Of a stretch of DNA of 64,000 nucleotides, positions 46,502 through 55,333 are shown one piece after another. The stretch lies in NCBI RefSeq assembly GCF_900069005.2, contig NZ_LN831278.1, positions 48,372 through 112,371 of the forward strand, read 5' to 3'. Each line of letters opens with the position of its first letter. Position 1 is the first letter of the stretch. The position numbers and the translations under genes are program-made. Origin of the DNA: Paenibacillus sp. GM2. GTDB lineage: Bacteria; Bacillota; Bacilli; Paenibacillales; Paenibacillaceae. The notes beneath the pieces are model-generated. The model had not been told where the DNA came from. It ran no database searches and saw nothing but the letters and a program-made list of their open reading frames with translations.

Positions 46502-48913
46502 TTGATTACGTTCTATAGCTTTGTTTTTCTTCCGTTTATTTTCGCGTTGCTTGTCCCCTTCTTGTATAAGTATTTGAATCGTCAAGTACACACAGGGTGG
46601 TTTGTATTATTAGTACCCTTAACCATCTTTATCTACCTGCTGAAATATATACCTGGCGTAGCATCCGGGACAACATTTGAATATACCTTGACCTGGATTC
46701 CGAGCTTCGGAATTGGTATTACGTCCTATATTGACGGCCTCGGATTGCTATTCGCTCTACTTATTACGGGCGTCGGGACCTTAGTTATCATTTATTCTAT
46801 CTTCTATATGTCTAAGGTTCGGGAGGCTCTCCATAACTTCTATGTATACCTGCTCTTATTCATGGGCGCAATGCTGGGGCTCGTATTCTCGGATCATTTA
46901 TTGGTTCTGTATGGATTCTGGGAGTTGACCAGCGTCTCCTCTTTCTTGCTTATCGCCTATTGGTATGAGCGGAAGGGTTCGCGTCAGGGCGCATTGAGAG
47001 CGCTATTGATTACTGTATTGGGCGGCTTCGGTATGTTGGCCGGGTTTATTATGCTCATCATGATGGGGGATACCTACAGTATTCGGGAACTCATTGCGAA
47101 TATGGATGTCATCCAAGGGCATACCCTGTTCATTCCTGCGCTGCTTTGCATTTTATTAGGAGCTTTTACGAAGTCAGCTCAGTTTCCATTCGGAATATGG
47201 CTGCCGGGCGCGATGGAAGCGCCAACCCCTGTGAGCAGTTATCTCCATTCTGCGACGATGGTCAAAGCGGGCATTTATTTAGTCGCGAGAATGACTCCGA
47301 TTTTTGGCGGCAGCGCGGTGTGGTTCTGGCTTGTAGCTGGAATTGGACTTGTTACGCTTCTCTATGGCTCATTAACTGCGCTTAGACAGACGGATTTGAA
47401 GGCGTTACTGGCCTATTCTACTATTAGCCAATTAGGGCTGATCATGTGTTTATTGGGTATCGGTTCTTTAGCGGTCTATTTTGGACCTGGCGAGACTGGA
47501 ACGGTGTTCATGGTGGCTACATTTGCTGCCTTATTCCATTTGTTCAATCACTCTACCTTTAAAGGCAGCTTGTTTATGGTTGTCGGAATTATTGACCATG
47601 AGACGGGCCGTCGGGATATTCGCTATTTAGGCGGTCTTATGCAAGTGATGCCGATCACGTTCACGATCGCCTTGGTCGGTGGCTTGTCTATGGCAGGTTT
47701 ACCGCCATTTAACGGATTTTTGAGTAAGGAAATGTTCTTTGCCGCGGTGAATGACGTATCCCAAGCCGGCATTTTCGGGTTGGGCAAGATAGGGTTGTTG
47801 TTCCCGATCATTGCTTGGGTAGCCAGCATATTTACGTTTGTCTATTGCATGATTTTCATTTTCAAAACCTTTGGCGGGGTGTATCGTCCCGAAAAGCTGA
47901 CGCGCCAAGTGCATGAGGCTCCTCTGGGGATGTTGATCTCTCCAATTGTATTAGGTTTGTTCGTCATAATCATCTTCTTCTTCCCGAATGTGTTGGGGAA
48001 ATACATTCTTACCCCAGCATTAACTTCGATTTTACCCGGCAACCCAATTTCTTCCTATGATGTAAAAATAAGCGCCTGGCATGGACTAAATTTAGAGCTC
48101 ATCATGACGATCGGGGTGGTGGTTATCGGTCTGCTCCTCTTTAAAACAGCGAAGCGGTGGATCCAGATCATGCGGAACTATCCGCAGGGACTAACGCTTA
48201 ATCATTTTTACAATGTGGGCTTATCAGGAACCGAGAGGCTGTCGGCTTCCCTGACCAATCGATATATGACAGGATCGCTGAGACATTATTTAATCTACAT
48301 CTTCTCGTTCTTTGTAATTTTGCTGCTGGGATCGCTACTGCTGTTCCATGGCATCCAGTTTGATTTCTCCAATGACGCAGCGATTAGCATTTATGAGGCC
48401 GGGCTCGTAGTCGCTATGATTATTGCCTCATTAACCGTATTGCTAGCGGGCAATCGAATATTGGCGATTGTTGCCTTGGGCGCGTTAGGATATATGGTTT
48501 CTATGTTCTTTGTGATCTTCCGGGCACCGGATCTGGCATTGACACAAATGGTTGTTGAGACGGTAACAACGGTACTGTTCTTGTTGTGCTTCTACCATCT
48601 GCCGAAGATGACGAAGAGGATCGAACGTATTCCTTTTAAACTGACGAACCTGATTATATCCATCGCTGTAGGATTAACAGTAACTATACTGGCTTTGTCC
48701 GCGAATGGACATAAGCTGTTTGAACCGATTACCTCATTTTTTGAAAATGCGTATGAGCTGGCAGGGGCCAAAAATATCGTTAATGCGATACTAGTCGATT
48801 TCCGCGGCTTTGATACGATGCTGGAGATATCCGTTCTAACGATTGCTGGTTTGGGGGTATACATCCTGGTGCATCAGCGCTCTAAAAGGAGGGAACAACG
48901 TGAAACCGAATAA
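46502..48913 (+). CDS. mrpA: Na+/H+ antiporter subunit A (MrpA)
   Basis: The largest subunit of the hetero-oligomeric Mrp Na+/H+ antiporter, homologous to NADH dehydrogenase subunit 5. About 20 membrane segments, with DHLLVLYGFWELTSVSSFLLI, KSAQFPFGIWLPGAMEAPTPVSSYLHSATM (a key Lys/His region) and a C-terminal MrpA/MrpB-type domain. 803 residues. TTG 46502 is preceded by GGGGAGGAG, four bases away; a GTG five codons earlier is within that site. Exchanges cytoplasmic Na+ for H+ for pH and salt tolerance. Confidence 0.94.
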   Translation: MITFYSFVFLPFIFALLVPFLYKYLNRQVHTGWFVLLVPLTIFIYLLKYIPGVASGTTFEYTLTWIPSFGIGITSYIDGLGLLFALLITGVGTLVIIYSIFYMSKVREALHNFYVYLLLFMGAMLGLVFSDHLLVLYGFWELTSVSSFLLIAYWYERKGSRQGALRALLITVLGGFGMLAGFIMLIMMGDTYSIRELIANMDVIQGHTLFIPALLCILLGAFTKSAQFPFGIWLPGAMEAPTPVSSYLHSATMVKAGIYLVARMTPIFGGSAVWFWLVAGIGLVTLLYGSLTALRQTDLKALLAYSTISQLGLIMCLLGIGSLAVYFGPGETGTVFMVATFAALFHLFNHSTFKGSLFMVVGIIDHETGRRDIRYLGGLMQVMPITFTIALVGGLSMAGLPPFNGFLSKEMFFAAVNDVSQAGIFGLGKIGLLFPIIAWVASIFTFVYCMIFIFKTFGGVYRPEKLTRQVHEAPLGMLISPIVLGLFVIIIFFFPNVLGKYILTPALTSILPGNPISSYDVKISAWHGLNLELIMTIGVVVIGLLLFKTAKRWIQIMRNYPQGLTLNHFYNVGLSGTERLSASLTNRYMTGSLRHYLIYIFSFFVILLLGSLLLFHGIQFDFSNDAAISIYEAGLVVAMIIASLTVLLAGNRILAIVALGALGYMVSMFFVIFRAPDLALTQMVVETVTTVLFLLCFYHLPKMTKRIERIPFKLTNLIISIAVGLTVTILALSANGHKLFEPITSFFENAYELAGAKNIVNAILVDFRGFDTMLEISVLTIAGLGVYILVHQRSKRREQRETE

Positions 48914-49322
48914 TGTGATATTGAGAAGTGTCACCCGAGTCGCCGTAGTCATTATTCTAACCTTCTCATTTTACTTGTTTATGAACGGTCACCATAATCC
49001 CGGAGGCGGATTTATTGGCGGGCTGAGTACCGCAGCGGCGATTGTCCTCATGTATCTTTCCTTTGGAGTCGAGAAGGTCAGGGAGAATATACGAATGGAT
49101 TTCAAGAAGCTTGCCGCCATCGGCGTGCTTATCGCTATTGGAACGGGAACGGTAAGTGTACTGTTCGGCAAGCCGTTCCTGACCCAGACCTTCGGTCATG
49201 TTGATTTGCCCATTTTTGGCGATACTGAGCTTGCTTCTGCTTTAATCTTTGATACCGGGGTTGCCCTAGCTGTGATAGGGACCGCAGTCAACATTATTCT
49301 AAGCATAAGTGAGGACCGCTAA
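48900..49322 (+). CDS. mrpB: Na+/H+ antiporter subunit B (MrpB)
   Basis: A 140-residue membrane subunit with four segments and the family motif GHHNPGGGFIGGL. GTG start at 48900 with AAAGGAGGG upstream, overlapping the mrpA end by 14 bases. Confidence 0.93.
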   Translation: MKPNNVILRSVTRVAVVIILTFSFYLFMNGHHNPGGGFIGGLSTAAAIVLMYLSFGVEKVRENIRMDFKKLAAIGVLIAIGTGTVSVLFGKPFLTQTFGHVDLPIFGDTELASALIFDTGVALAVIGTAVNIILSISEDR

Positions 49323-49323
49323 T

Positions 49324-49662
49324 TTGGAGACGCTTATTGTCATACTTGTCGGTATTTTAGTATCCATTGGAACCTATTTGATTCTGTCGAGGCAGTTGCT
49401 GCGAATTGTGCTTGGCGCATCTATTCTAAGTCATGCCGTAAATTTACTGATTATCACTTCAGGGGGCCTGAAGACGGGGAGCGCGCCGCTTCTTGGAGAG
49501 AAGGTGGCCACCTATACGGATGCGATCCCGCAAGCATTGATTCTAACAGCCATCGTTATCAATTTCGCTGTGACAGCGGTAGTACTAGTTTTGTGTTATC
49601 GTACCTATCAAAACTTCGGGACGGATGACATGGAGCAATTAAGGGGAAATGAGCATGAATAA
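49324..49662 (+). CDS. mrpC: Na+/H+ antiporter subunit C (MrpC)
   Basis: A 112-residue NuoK-like subunit: ILVSIGTYLILSRQLLRIVLGASILSHAVNLLIITSG and DAIPQALILTAIVI. TTG start, GAGGA eight bases upstream inside mrpB's end; the intergenic distance is one base. Confidence 0.93.
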   Translation: METLIVILVGILVSIGTYLILSRQLLRIVLGASILSHAVNLLIITSGGLKTGSAPLLGEKVATYTDAIPQALILTAIVINFAVTAVVLVLCYRTYQNFGTDDMEQLRGNEHE

Positions 49663-51130
49663 TTTATTGATTACTCCCGTCGTCATTCCTCTGTTTATAG
49701 GAATGGTGCTGATCCTTTTCCAGAGAAATATTAAGCTTCAGCGGGTGCTTAGCCTGATTGCTTTATTGGTGACAAGTGTAATATCCGTTTTGTTAATGAA
49801 CCAGATTAGAGATGACGGTATTCAAACCTTGCAGTTAGGCGGCTGGGAAGCGCCGTTTGGCATCAGCTTTGTTGGCGATATGTTCAGCGCGTTGCTGCTG
49901 CTGGCAACCTCGGTGGTCTCGATATGCTGTCTGATCTATGCCTTCTCATCGATAGGCCGCAAGCAAGAGAAGCTGTATTTCTATCCGTTGTTTTTGTTCC
50001 TGGTTACTGGTGTTAACGGCTCGTTCTTAACGGGAGACTTATTTAACTTATATGTCTTTTTTGAAGTATTCCTGGTTGCCTCTTATGTGTTAATTACGAT
50101 GGGGGGAGAGAAGAGACAGCTTGGGGAGTCACTTAAATATATTTTTACAAATATTATTTCATCGGCCTTCTTTCTAATAGGTATTGCTTATTTATACTCC
50201 ATCACAGGTACGCTCAATCTCGCCCATTTGTCGATTCGGATTGCTGAGGTCGGCCAGGACGGGTTAATTACAACCGTTGCCTTTCTATTCTTGATTGTAT
50301 TTGCCCTAAAAGCGGGACTGCTGCTGTATTACTGGCTGCCGGGGTCCTACAGCGTGCCGCCAACGGCCATCGCCAGCATCTTTGCCGCGCTGCTCACCAA
50401 GGTGGGGATCTACGCTATTTTCAGAATGTTCACGCTGATCTTCTACCACGAGCCTCAGATCACCCATCTCCTTATAGGAATATTGGCTGCGATTACGATG
50501 GTCTTAGGCGGGCTCGGAGCGATAGGTTATTGGGATTTGCGAAAAATATTAACGTTTAATGTGGTCATCAGTGTCGGGTTTATTATGGCTGGACTCGTCG
50601 CATTAACCCCGGCCGGCATCACGGGCTCCATCTATTATTTGATCCACGACATGTTGATTAAGGCGCTTGTATTTCTGATCGGGGGGACCCTTATCCATCT
50701 GACGGGAACGAGTAATCTGAAGGATATCAGCGGCTTGATTCGCCTTCATCCGCAGTTGGGTTGGATGTTCTTCATTGCCGCTTTATCCATGGTAGGGATA
50801 CCGCCGTTAAGTGGGTTTCTCGGTAAAGTGTTTATCACGCAGGGGACTTTTGAGGCCGGTTATTTCTGGCTTGGCGGAATCGGTCTGCTGGCAAGCTTGT
50901 TCATTCTGTACTCCATGATCAAAATCTTTATGAATGCATTCTGGGGGGAGACGATCCTGAGTGCGGAGGAAGAGAAGGGAACCACAAAGGGTTTGCTGCT
51001 TCCAATTGCTCTATTGACCATCGCCAGTCTTACCCTGGGAATTGGCGCTGAAGGCCTTGCCGGATATGTGGCCCAAGCCGCAGAAGAATTGCTTGATCCG
51101 AGTCTGTATATTCATGCAGTGTTTGACTAA
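49655..51130 (+). CDS. mrpD: Na+/H+ antiporter subunit D (MrpD)
   Basis: A 491-residue NuoM/N-like subunit with about 14 membrane segments: LTGDLFNLYVFFEVFLVASYVLI, LLLYYWLPGSYSVPPTAIASI and LSMVGIPPLSGFLGKV. ATG 49655 with AAGGGG eight bases upstream, overlapping mrpC by eight bases. Confidence 0.94.
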   Translation: MNNLLITPVVIPLFIGMVLILFQRNIKLQRVLSLIALLVTSVISVLLMNQIRDDGIQTLQLGGWEAPFGISFVGDMFSALLLLATSVVSICCLIYAFSSIGRKQEKLYFYPLFLFLVTGVNGSFLTGDLFNLYVFFEVFLVASYVLITMGGEKRQLGESLKYIFTNIISSAFFLIGIAYLYSITGTLNLAHLSIRIAEVGQDGLITTVAFLFLIVFALKAGLLLYYWLPGSYSVPPTAIASIFAALLTKVGIYAIFRMFTLIFYHEPQITHLLIGILAAITMVLGGLGAIGYWDLRKILTFNVVISVGFIMAGLVALTPAGITGSIYYLIHDMLIKALVFLIGGTLIHLTGTSNLKDISGLIRLHPQLGWMFFIAALSMVGIPPLSGFLGKVFITQGTFEAGYFWLGGIGLLASLFILYSMIKIFMNAFWGETILSAEEEKGTTKGLLLPIALLTIASLTLGIGAEGLAGYVAQAAEELLDPSLYIHAVFD

Positions 51131-51145
51131 AGGGGGGAGATCACT

Positions 51146-51625
51146 TTGCCCGTTCAGGTTCTACTCAATATATTTATAGCCTACTTATGGATGTTTCTTC
51201 AGGACAGCACGAGCATCATTAACTTTATCAGCGGCTATTTTGTTGGTTTACTGGTTCTGTTCTTTATGCGTCGCTTCTTTCAAAAGCCATTTTATCCCTT
51301 CACACTGGCTGCGGTCGGCAAGCTGCTGATCATATTTATTCACGAGCTGGCTACTTCCTCGTTGATGGTTATGAAGCATGTACTCCGTCCTAAGCTCGAT
51401 GTCAAACCGGGAATTTTCAAAGTGGAGACGGATTTGGAGGGGGATTTGGAAATTACGCTCCTGTCCTTATTGATCTGCTTAACACCAGGTTCGGTCGTTA
51501 TGGAGATCACCCCAGATGAGAAAGTGTTGTACGTGCATGGTCTGAATATGCCTGAGTCCAAGGATTCGGTGTTAAAGTCAAAATTAGTGTTTGAAAAAGC
51601 GATAAAGGATGTGACGAGAAAATGA
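51146..51625 (+). CDS. mrpE: Na+/H+ antiporter subunit E (MrpE)
   Basis: 159 residues; two membrane segments, then a soluble part with LLICLTPGSVVMEITPDEKVLYVHGL typical of MrpE. TTG start after GGGGGGAG. It overlaps mrpF by four bases (ATGA). Confidence 0.92.
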   Translation: MPVQVLLNIFIAYLWMFLQDSTSIINFISGYFVGLLVLFFMRRFFQKPFYPFTLAAVGKLLIIFIHELATSSLMVMKHVLRPKLDVKPGIFKVETDLEGDLEITLLSLLICLTPGSVVMEITPDEKVLYVHGLNMPESKDSVLKSKLVFEKAIKDVTRK

Positions 51626-51903
51626 TCTTTGAAATCATATTAACGATCGCTTTATGTCTGTTAATGCTGGCGATTATGGCTAATTTATATCGGGTTATCA
51701 AGGGACCATCCAGTGCGGATCGGGTTCAAGCCCTCGATTCGATCGGCATTAATCTGATCGCTAGTATTGCTGTGTTCTCTGTGTTATTGCACACCCATGC
51801 CTTCTTTGATCTGATTTTATTGATCGGCATCCTGTCGTTTATAGGAACGGTGGCCTTTGCCAGGTTCATTGAAAGAGGTGTTGTCATTGAGCGGAAGCAG
51901 TGA
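51622..51903 (+). CDS. mrpF: Na+/H+ antiporter subunit F (MrpF)
   Basis: 93 residues with three membrane segments and the family stretch RVIKGPSSADRVQALDSIGIN. Overlaps both neighbours, fitting a tight operon. Confidence 0.93.
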   Translation: MIFEIILTIALCLLMLAIMANLYRVIKGPSSADRVQALDSIGINLIASIAVFSVLLHTHAFFDLILLIGILSFIGTVAFARFIERGVVIERKQ

Positions 51904-52288
51904 AGTCGTCGGTGCGGTTTTTATCCTGATCGGGGCCATTATTAGCTTGATCAGCGCTATCGGTAATGTTCGACTGCCGGATGTGTATACGAGATCTCAT
52001 GCTGCATCTAAAAGTTCTACGCTTGGCGTGCTATGTACGTTGGTTGGAACCTTGCTGTACTTCTTGATTTCCGACGGTTATTTCAGCATCCGCCTCATCT
52101 TGGGCATCTTCTTTGTATTTCTGACAGCTCCGGTAGCGGCTCACGTGATCTGCCGGGCAGCCTATCGTCATCAAGTGCCATTGGCAGAGGAGAGCGCTCA
52201 GGATGAATTGAAGGACTATTATATGGAGAATGAGAATCCGGACACAGAGACTAAGTTGAACCTGATCCACGAAGAGGCCAGAATGTAA
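51887..52288 (+). CDS. mrpG: Na+/H+ antiporter subunit G (MrpG)
   Basis: 133 residues, three membrane segments and the motif NVRLPDVYTRSHAASKSSTLG. TTG 51887 with AGAGGTG upstream; the 10 codons of open frame before it lack a site. The last gene of the seven-gene Mrp operon, whose order A-B-C-D-E-F-G is standard for Bacillales. Confidence 0.92.
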   Translation: MSGSSEVVGAVFILIGAIISLISAIGNVRLPDVYTRSHAASKSSTLGVLCTLVGTLLYFLISDGYFSIRLILGIFFVFLTAPVAAHVICRAAYRHQVPLAEESAQDELKDYYMENENPDTETKLNLIHEEARM

Positions 52289-52296
52289 GGTTATCA

Positions 52297-52327
52297 AAAA
52301 CCACTAAACCTAACGTTTAGTGGTTTT
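52297..52327 (+). terminator. Terminator of the Mrp operon
   Basis: AAAACCACTAAAC-CTAAC-GTTTAGTGGTTTT plus further T. Identical to the hairpin at 42698-42728. Confidence 0.9.
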
Positions 52328-52418
52328 TTTGATGATAGAGGTGCGGCCGCCGGGCAGATATCCAATGATTAAGTGCAAAAGGATATTGTGGCCGGGGTTT
52401 TGCCATTTTAATGATTGA

Positions 52419-54227
52419 TTATATGCCATATTCTCTTGCTAATTCGGTCTGTGGGACTCTCCAGAGCTCAATCCACTTCTTGATCGCGGTAATCATAATA
52501 ATTAACCCTAATATCAACATGACGATGGAAAGAATGCCATTTAACAAGCTATAACTATTGGAAGCTGGGTTCAGATACACATGTTTCACCATCCAGTAGC
52601 CTGCGGCGTTGACAGTTACGTATAGATAGGCTAGCGGTACCAAGCATGTGAGCACATACCAGCGTTTATCTGCAATCTTCAGAACAATTGTCGCGCCAAC
52701 AATTAATCCAATGGATGCCATCAATTGGTTGGAAACTCCGAATAATGCCCAGATCGAGCTGATGTCCCCCGAATAGAGAAGATAGCCCCAGACGAAACAC
52801 GCCAACCCACTTGCGAAAATGTTGCCAGGCAGCCAATCCGTTCTTTTTAATGGTTTATAGAGATCTCCGAAGAAATCCTGAATCAAATAGCGTGCTACAC
52901 GAGTACCAGAGTCGATTGCCGTAAGAATAAAGACCGCTTCAAACAGAATGACAAATTGGTAGAAGTAAGAAGCTAAGTTTGCAAACCATGGAAGTTTAGT
53001 GAAGATATAAGTCATACCCACAGCCAGCGTGACCGCTCCACCCGTACGTCCTTCCAAATCCATGCCAACCTCTGCGGCTAAATCTTTCAGATGAACGGTA
53101 TCCATTCCGAGGGCGGCGAATGCTTCAGGTGAGGAGTTAATTGCAAAGTAATCTCCCGGCTGAAGGGAAACAGCAGCGATCAAAGCCATAATGGCTACCA
53201 GACATTCAACAAGCATAGCACCGAAGGCCACGGGCTTAATATCCTTCCAGCGATTGATCATTTTAGGTGTAGTGCCTGATCCTACGAATGCGTGAAATCC
53301 TGAAATGGCGCCACAAGCAATGGTAATGGAAATGAATGGCCAAACGGGACCTGCGACGATGGGACCTCCACCATGAATGAAGTCGGGGATAATAGCGGGG
53401 AATTGAACCGTCGGATTTACATAGAACACGCCAACAATCAATGCTCCGAAAACTCCGATTTTCATGAAGGTACTTAAATAATCACGGGGTGCAAGCAATA
53501 ACCAAACGGGTAATGCTGCGGCAAAGAAGGCATATATGGGTAAAATAATGGCAAGCGTGCTCGCATCGAGTGTTAAGAAATCTCCAAATGCTGTACCCTG
53601 GATGCTCGGTCCAAACAGAATTCCAGCCATAATCAAGATAAAGCCGACGATGGTTGCTCCCTTTAAATGGCCTGTAATCCGGTGGTAGACCCCTACGCCC
53701 ATAGCAATCGGGATGGTAATGCCCACGGAGAAAACACCCCAAGGATTGTGCTCCAGGGCATGAAGTACTACCATAGAAAGTCCGGCCATGGTGATCGTGA
53801 TGATAAATAACATGGCAAGTCCTGTACAAAAAGCCGCAACGGGACCCAACTCCTCTTTGGCAACTTCAGAGAGGGATTGTCCATTTTTTCTCATGGAAGC
53901 AAATAAGACAACGGCATCATGTACGGCTCCGCCGATAACAGCCCCAATAAGCAACCAGAGGAGTCCAGGCAAGTAACCGAACTGCGCGGCCAAGATAGGA
54001 CCTACTAATGGACCTGCGGCAGCGATGGCTGCAAAGTGGTGACCAAAGGTGACCCATTTATTGGTGGGCACATAATCTTTGCCATCCTCCAGTTCATGGG
54101 CGGGTGTGTCCTTTGCGGCATCCATCTCCTCAAGCTTCAATATTTTTGCTGCCACAAATGTACCGTATAGACGGTAAGCAATTAACAAGATACATATGGA
54201 ACCGACTACTATTGTAACCGCATTCAT
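52419..54227 (-). CDS. cstA: CstA-family carbon starvation/pyruvate or peptide transporter
   Basis: A 602-residue multi-pass membrane protein of the CstA (BtsT/CstA) family. Markers are VPTNKWVTFGHHFAAIAAAGPLVGPILAAQFGYLPGLLW, GGAVHDAVVLFASMRK, AISGFHAFVGSGTTPKMI and an EAVFILTAIDSGTRVARYLIQ segment. In E. coli CstA and BtsT import peptides and pyruvate; at about 600 residues this protein is shorter than those (about 700). The upstream LytS/LytT genes on the same strand resemble the BtsSR-BtsT arrangement and make pyruvate a reasonable guess. A cre-like site precedes it. Confidence 0.9.
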   Translation of the reverse strand: MNAVTIVVGSICILLIAYRLYGTFVAAKILKLEEMDAAKDTPAHELEDGKDYVPTNKWVTFGHHFAAIAAAGPLVGPILAAQFGYLPGLLWLLIGAVIGGAVHDAVVLFASMRKNGQSLSEVAKEELGPVAAFCTGLAMLFIITITMAGLSMVVLHALEHNPWGVFSVGITIPIAMGVGVYHRITGHLKGATIVGFILIMAGILFGPSIQGTAFGDFLTLDASTLAIILPIYAFFAAALPVWLLLAPRDYLSTFMKIGVFGALIVGVFYVNPTVQFPAIIPDFIHGGGPIVAGPVWPFISITIACGAISGFHAFVGSGTTPKMINRWKDIKPVAFGAMLVECLVAIMALIAAVSLQPGDYFAINSSPEAFAALGMDTVHLKDLAAEVGMDLEGRTGGAVTLAVGMTYIFTKLPWFANLASYFYQFVILFEAVFILTAIDSGTRVARYLIQDFFGDLYKPLKRTDWLPGNIFASGLACFVWGYLLYSGDISSIWALFGVSNQLMASIGLIVGATIVLKIADKRWYVLTCLVPLAYLYVTVNAAGYWMVKHVYLNPASNSYSLLNGILSIVMLILGLIIMITAIKKWIELWRVPQTELAREYGI

Positions 54228-54359
54228 ATTATGATCCCCCCATCGGATGAAAATAATGAGAATTTGAGATAATCATACCTGATGAAAACTGAAATTTATG
54301 ATTTTCATCTTAGAACACCGAAAAGAGGGGATGGATTACAAAAAGGGAACGACGAAATA

Positions 54360-54374
54360 CAAAAGCGCTTACAT
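54360..54374 (-). promoter_or_regulatory. cre-like site upstream of cstA
   Basis: Read on the minus strand, ATGTAAGCGCTTTTG matches the CcpA cre consensus WTGNAANCGNWNNCW in all but the last two bases. It lies about 130 bases before the cstA start, in the gap with lytT, and predicts catabolite repression of cstA. Confidence 0.6.
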
Positions 54375-54407
54375 CGGGAGAAATAGTGAGACGAATAGCT
54401 TTTTAAT

Positions 54408-55139
54408 CTAAAAACCGAATAAATTTTTTAAATCTTTTACGTAAGTACGACTCACAGGTATACTGGACCCTTCCTTCATGATCAGATTGTAGGTTGAATT
54501 GAACCAAGGCTGGATTTCAGTAATGTGATCGATATTGACGATGAATCCGCGATGAACCCTAATAAATTGGTCGGAATTGAGTTTCTTCTCTAGCATAGTG
54601 AGCGAATCACAAACCTTGTACTCACGTTCCAATGTTTTAATTGCGCATTTGCCTTCACACGAGCCTACGTAAGAGATCTTTTGATAATCGATTAAGACGA
54701 TTCGTTCCTCAATAAGGACAGCTATCTTGCCAAATTGGGTGGACGGTGGAGTTATCTGATGAATTTCCTCCGGAACTCTGTGTATTTTATTTACTTTCTC
54801 CAACGTTTGTTGGATTCGCTTTTCATTAAATGGTTTTAAGATATAATCAATCGCATTTAATTCGAATGACTTTAGGGCGTATTCATCATAGGCTGTAGCA
54901 AATACAATAACAGGAGTCGGATTCAAGGTTAGCAATTGCTTGGCTAACTCAAGCCCGTTATCTTCTGCGAGCTCGATGTCCAAAAATACAACATCTGGCC
55001 TCAAAGCTGGAATTTGGTCGAGTGCGTCTTCTTTACAATCCGCTTCACCGACGATCTCTACCTGTTTACTCCGAAGCAAAAGATATTTTAGCTCATCTCT
55101 GGCAAGCGGTTCATCATCTACGATAAATGCTCTCAGCAT
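54408..55139 (-). CDS. LytTR-family response regulator, LytT type
   Basis: 243 residues. The receiver has FIVDDEPLARDEL, phospho-acceptor Asp54 in VFLDIELAEDNGLEL and Lys in ILKPFNEKRI. The C-terminal LytTR DNA-binding domain includes YVGSCEGKCAIKT and FIRVHRGFIVNIDHITEIQPWFNSTYNL. AAGGAGAG precedes the ATG. It partners the LytS-like kinase upstream, from which it is separated by a 169-bp repeat element. Confidence 0.92.
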   Translation of the reverse strand: MLRAFIVDDEPLARDELKYLLLRSKQVEIVGEADCKEDALDQIPALRPDVVFLDIELAEDNGLELAKQLLTLNPTPVIVFATAYDEYALKSFELNAIDYILKPFNEKRIQQTLEKVNKIHRVPEEIHQITPPSTQFGKIAVLIEERIVLIDYQKISYVGSCEGKCAIKTLEREYKVCDSLTMLEKKLNSDQFIRVHRGFIVNIDHITEIQPWFNSTYNLIMKEGSSIPVSRTYVKDLKNLFGF

Positions 55140-55164
55140 GACTCATTCTCTCCTTTATGTGTGT

Positions 55165-55333
55165 GTTTAAAAAGTCGGATTTTCAGCACTGAGAAGGCTG
55201 GATAAAGCTAGGTCATGAGGAGCGAATGACGCAGCTTGTAAGTGAGCCCGGAAGGGTCGGCTGGGTTCAGATTCGATGTCAAATACGCTTCCCAAATAGC
55301 TTCGTGATCAATCAAAAGGGTGACTTTTTAAAC
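55165..55333. repeat. Single copy of the pot-type repeat element between lytS and lytT
   Basis: A 169-bp segment with perfect 12-bp terminal inverted repeats, GTTTAAAAAGTC / GACTTTTTAAAC. The interior matches the potC-potD array unit in reverse orientation (TCAGCACTGAGAAGG, ATGAGGAGCG, GCCCGGAAGG, CAGATTCGATGTC, GCTTCGTGATCA). Its right end contains the lytS stop codon. Relative to transcription of the host operon it has the same orientation as the units in the pot operon. Confidence 0.9.
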
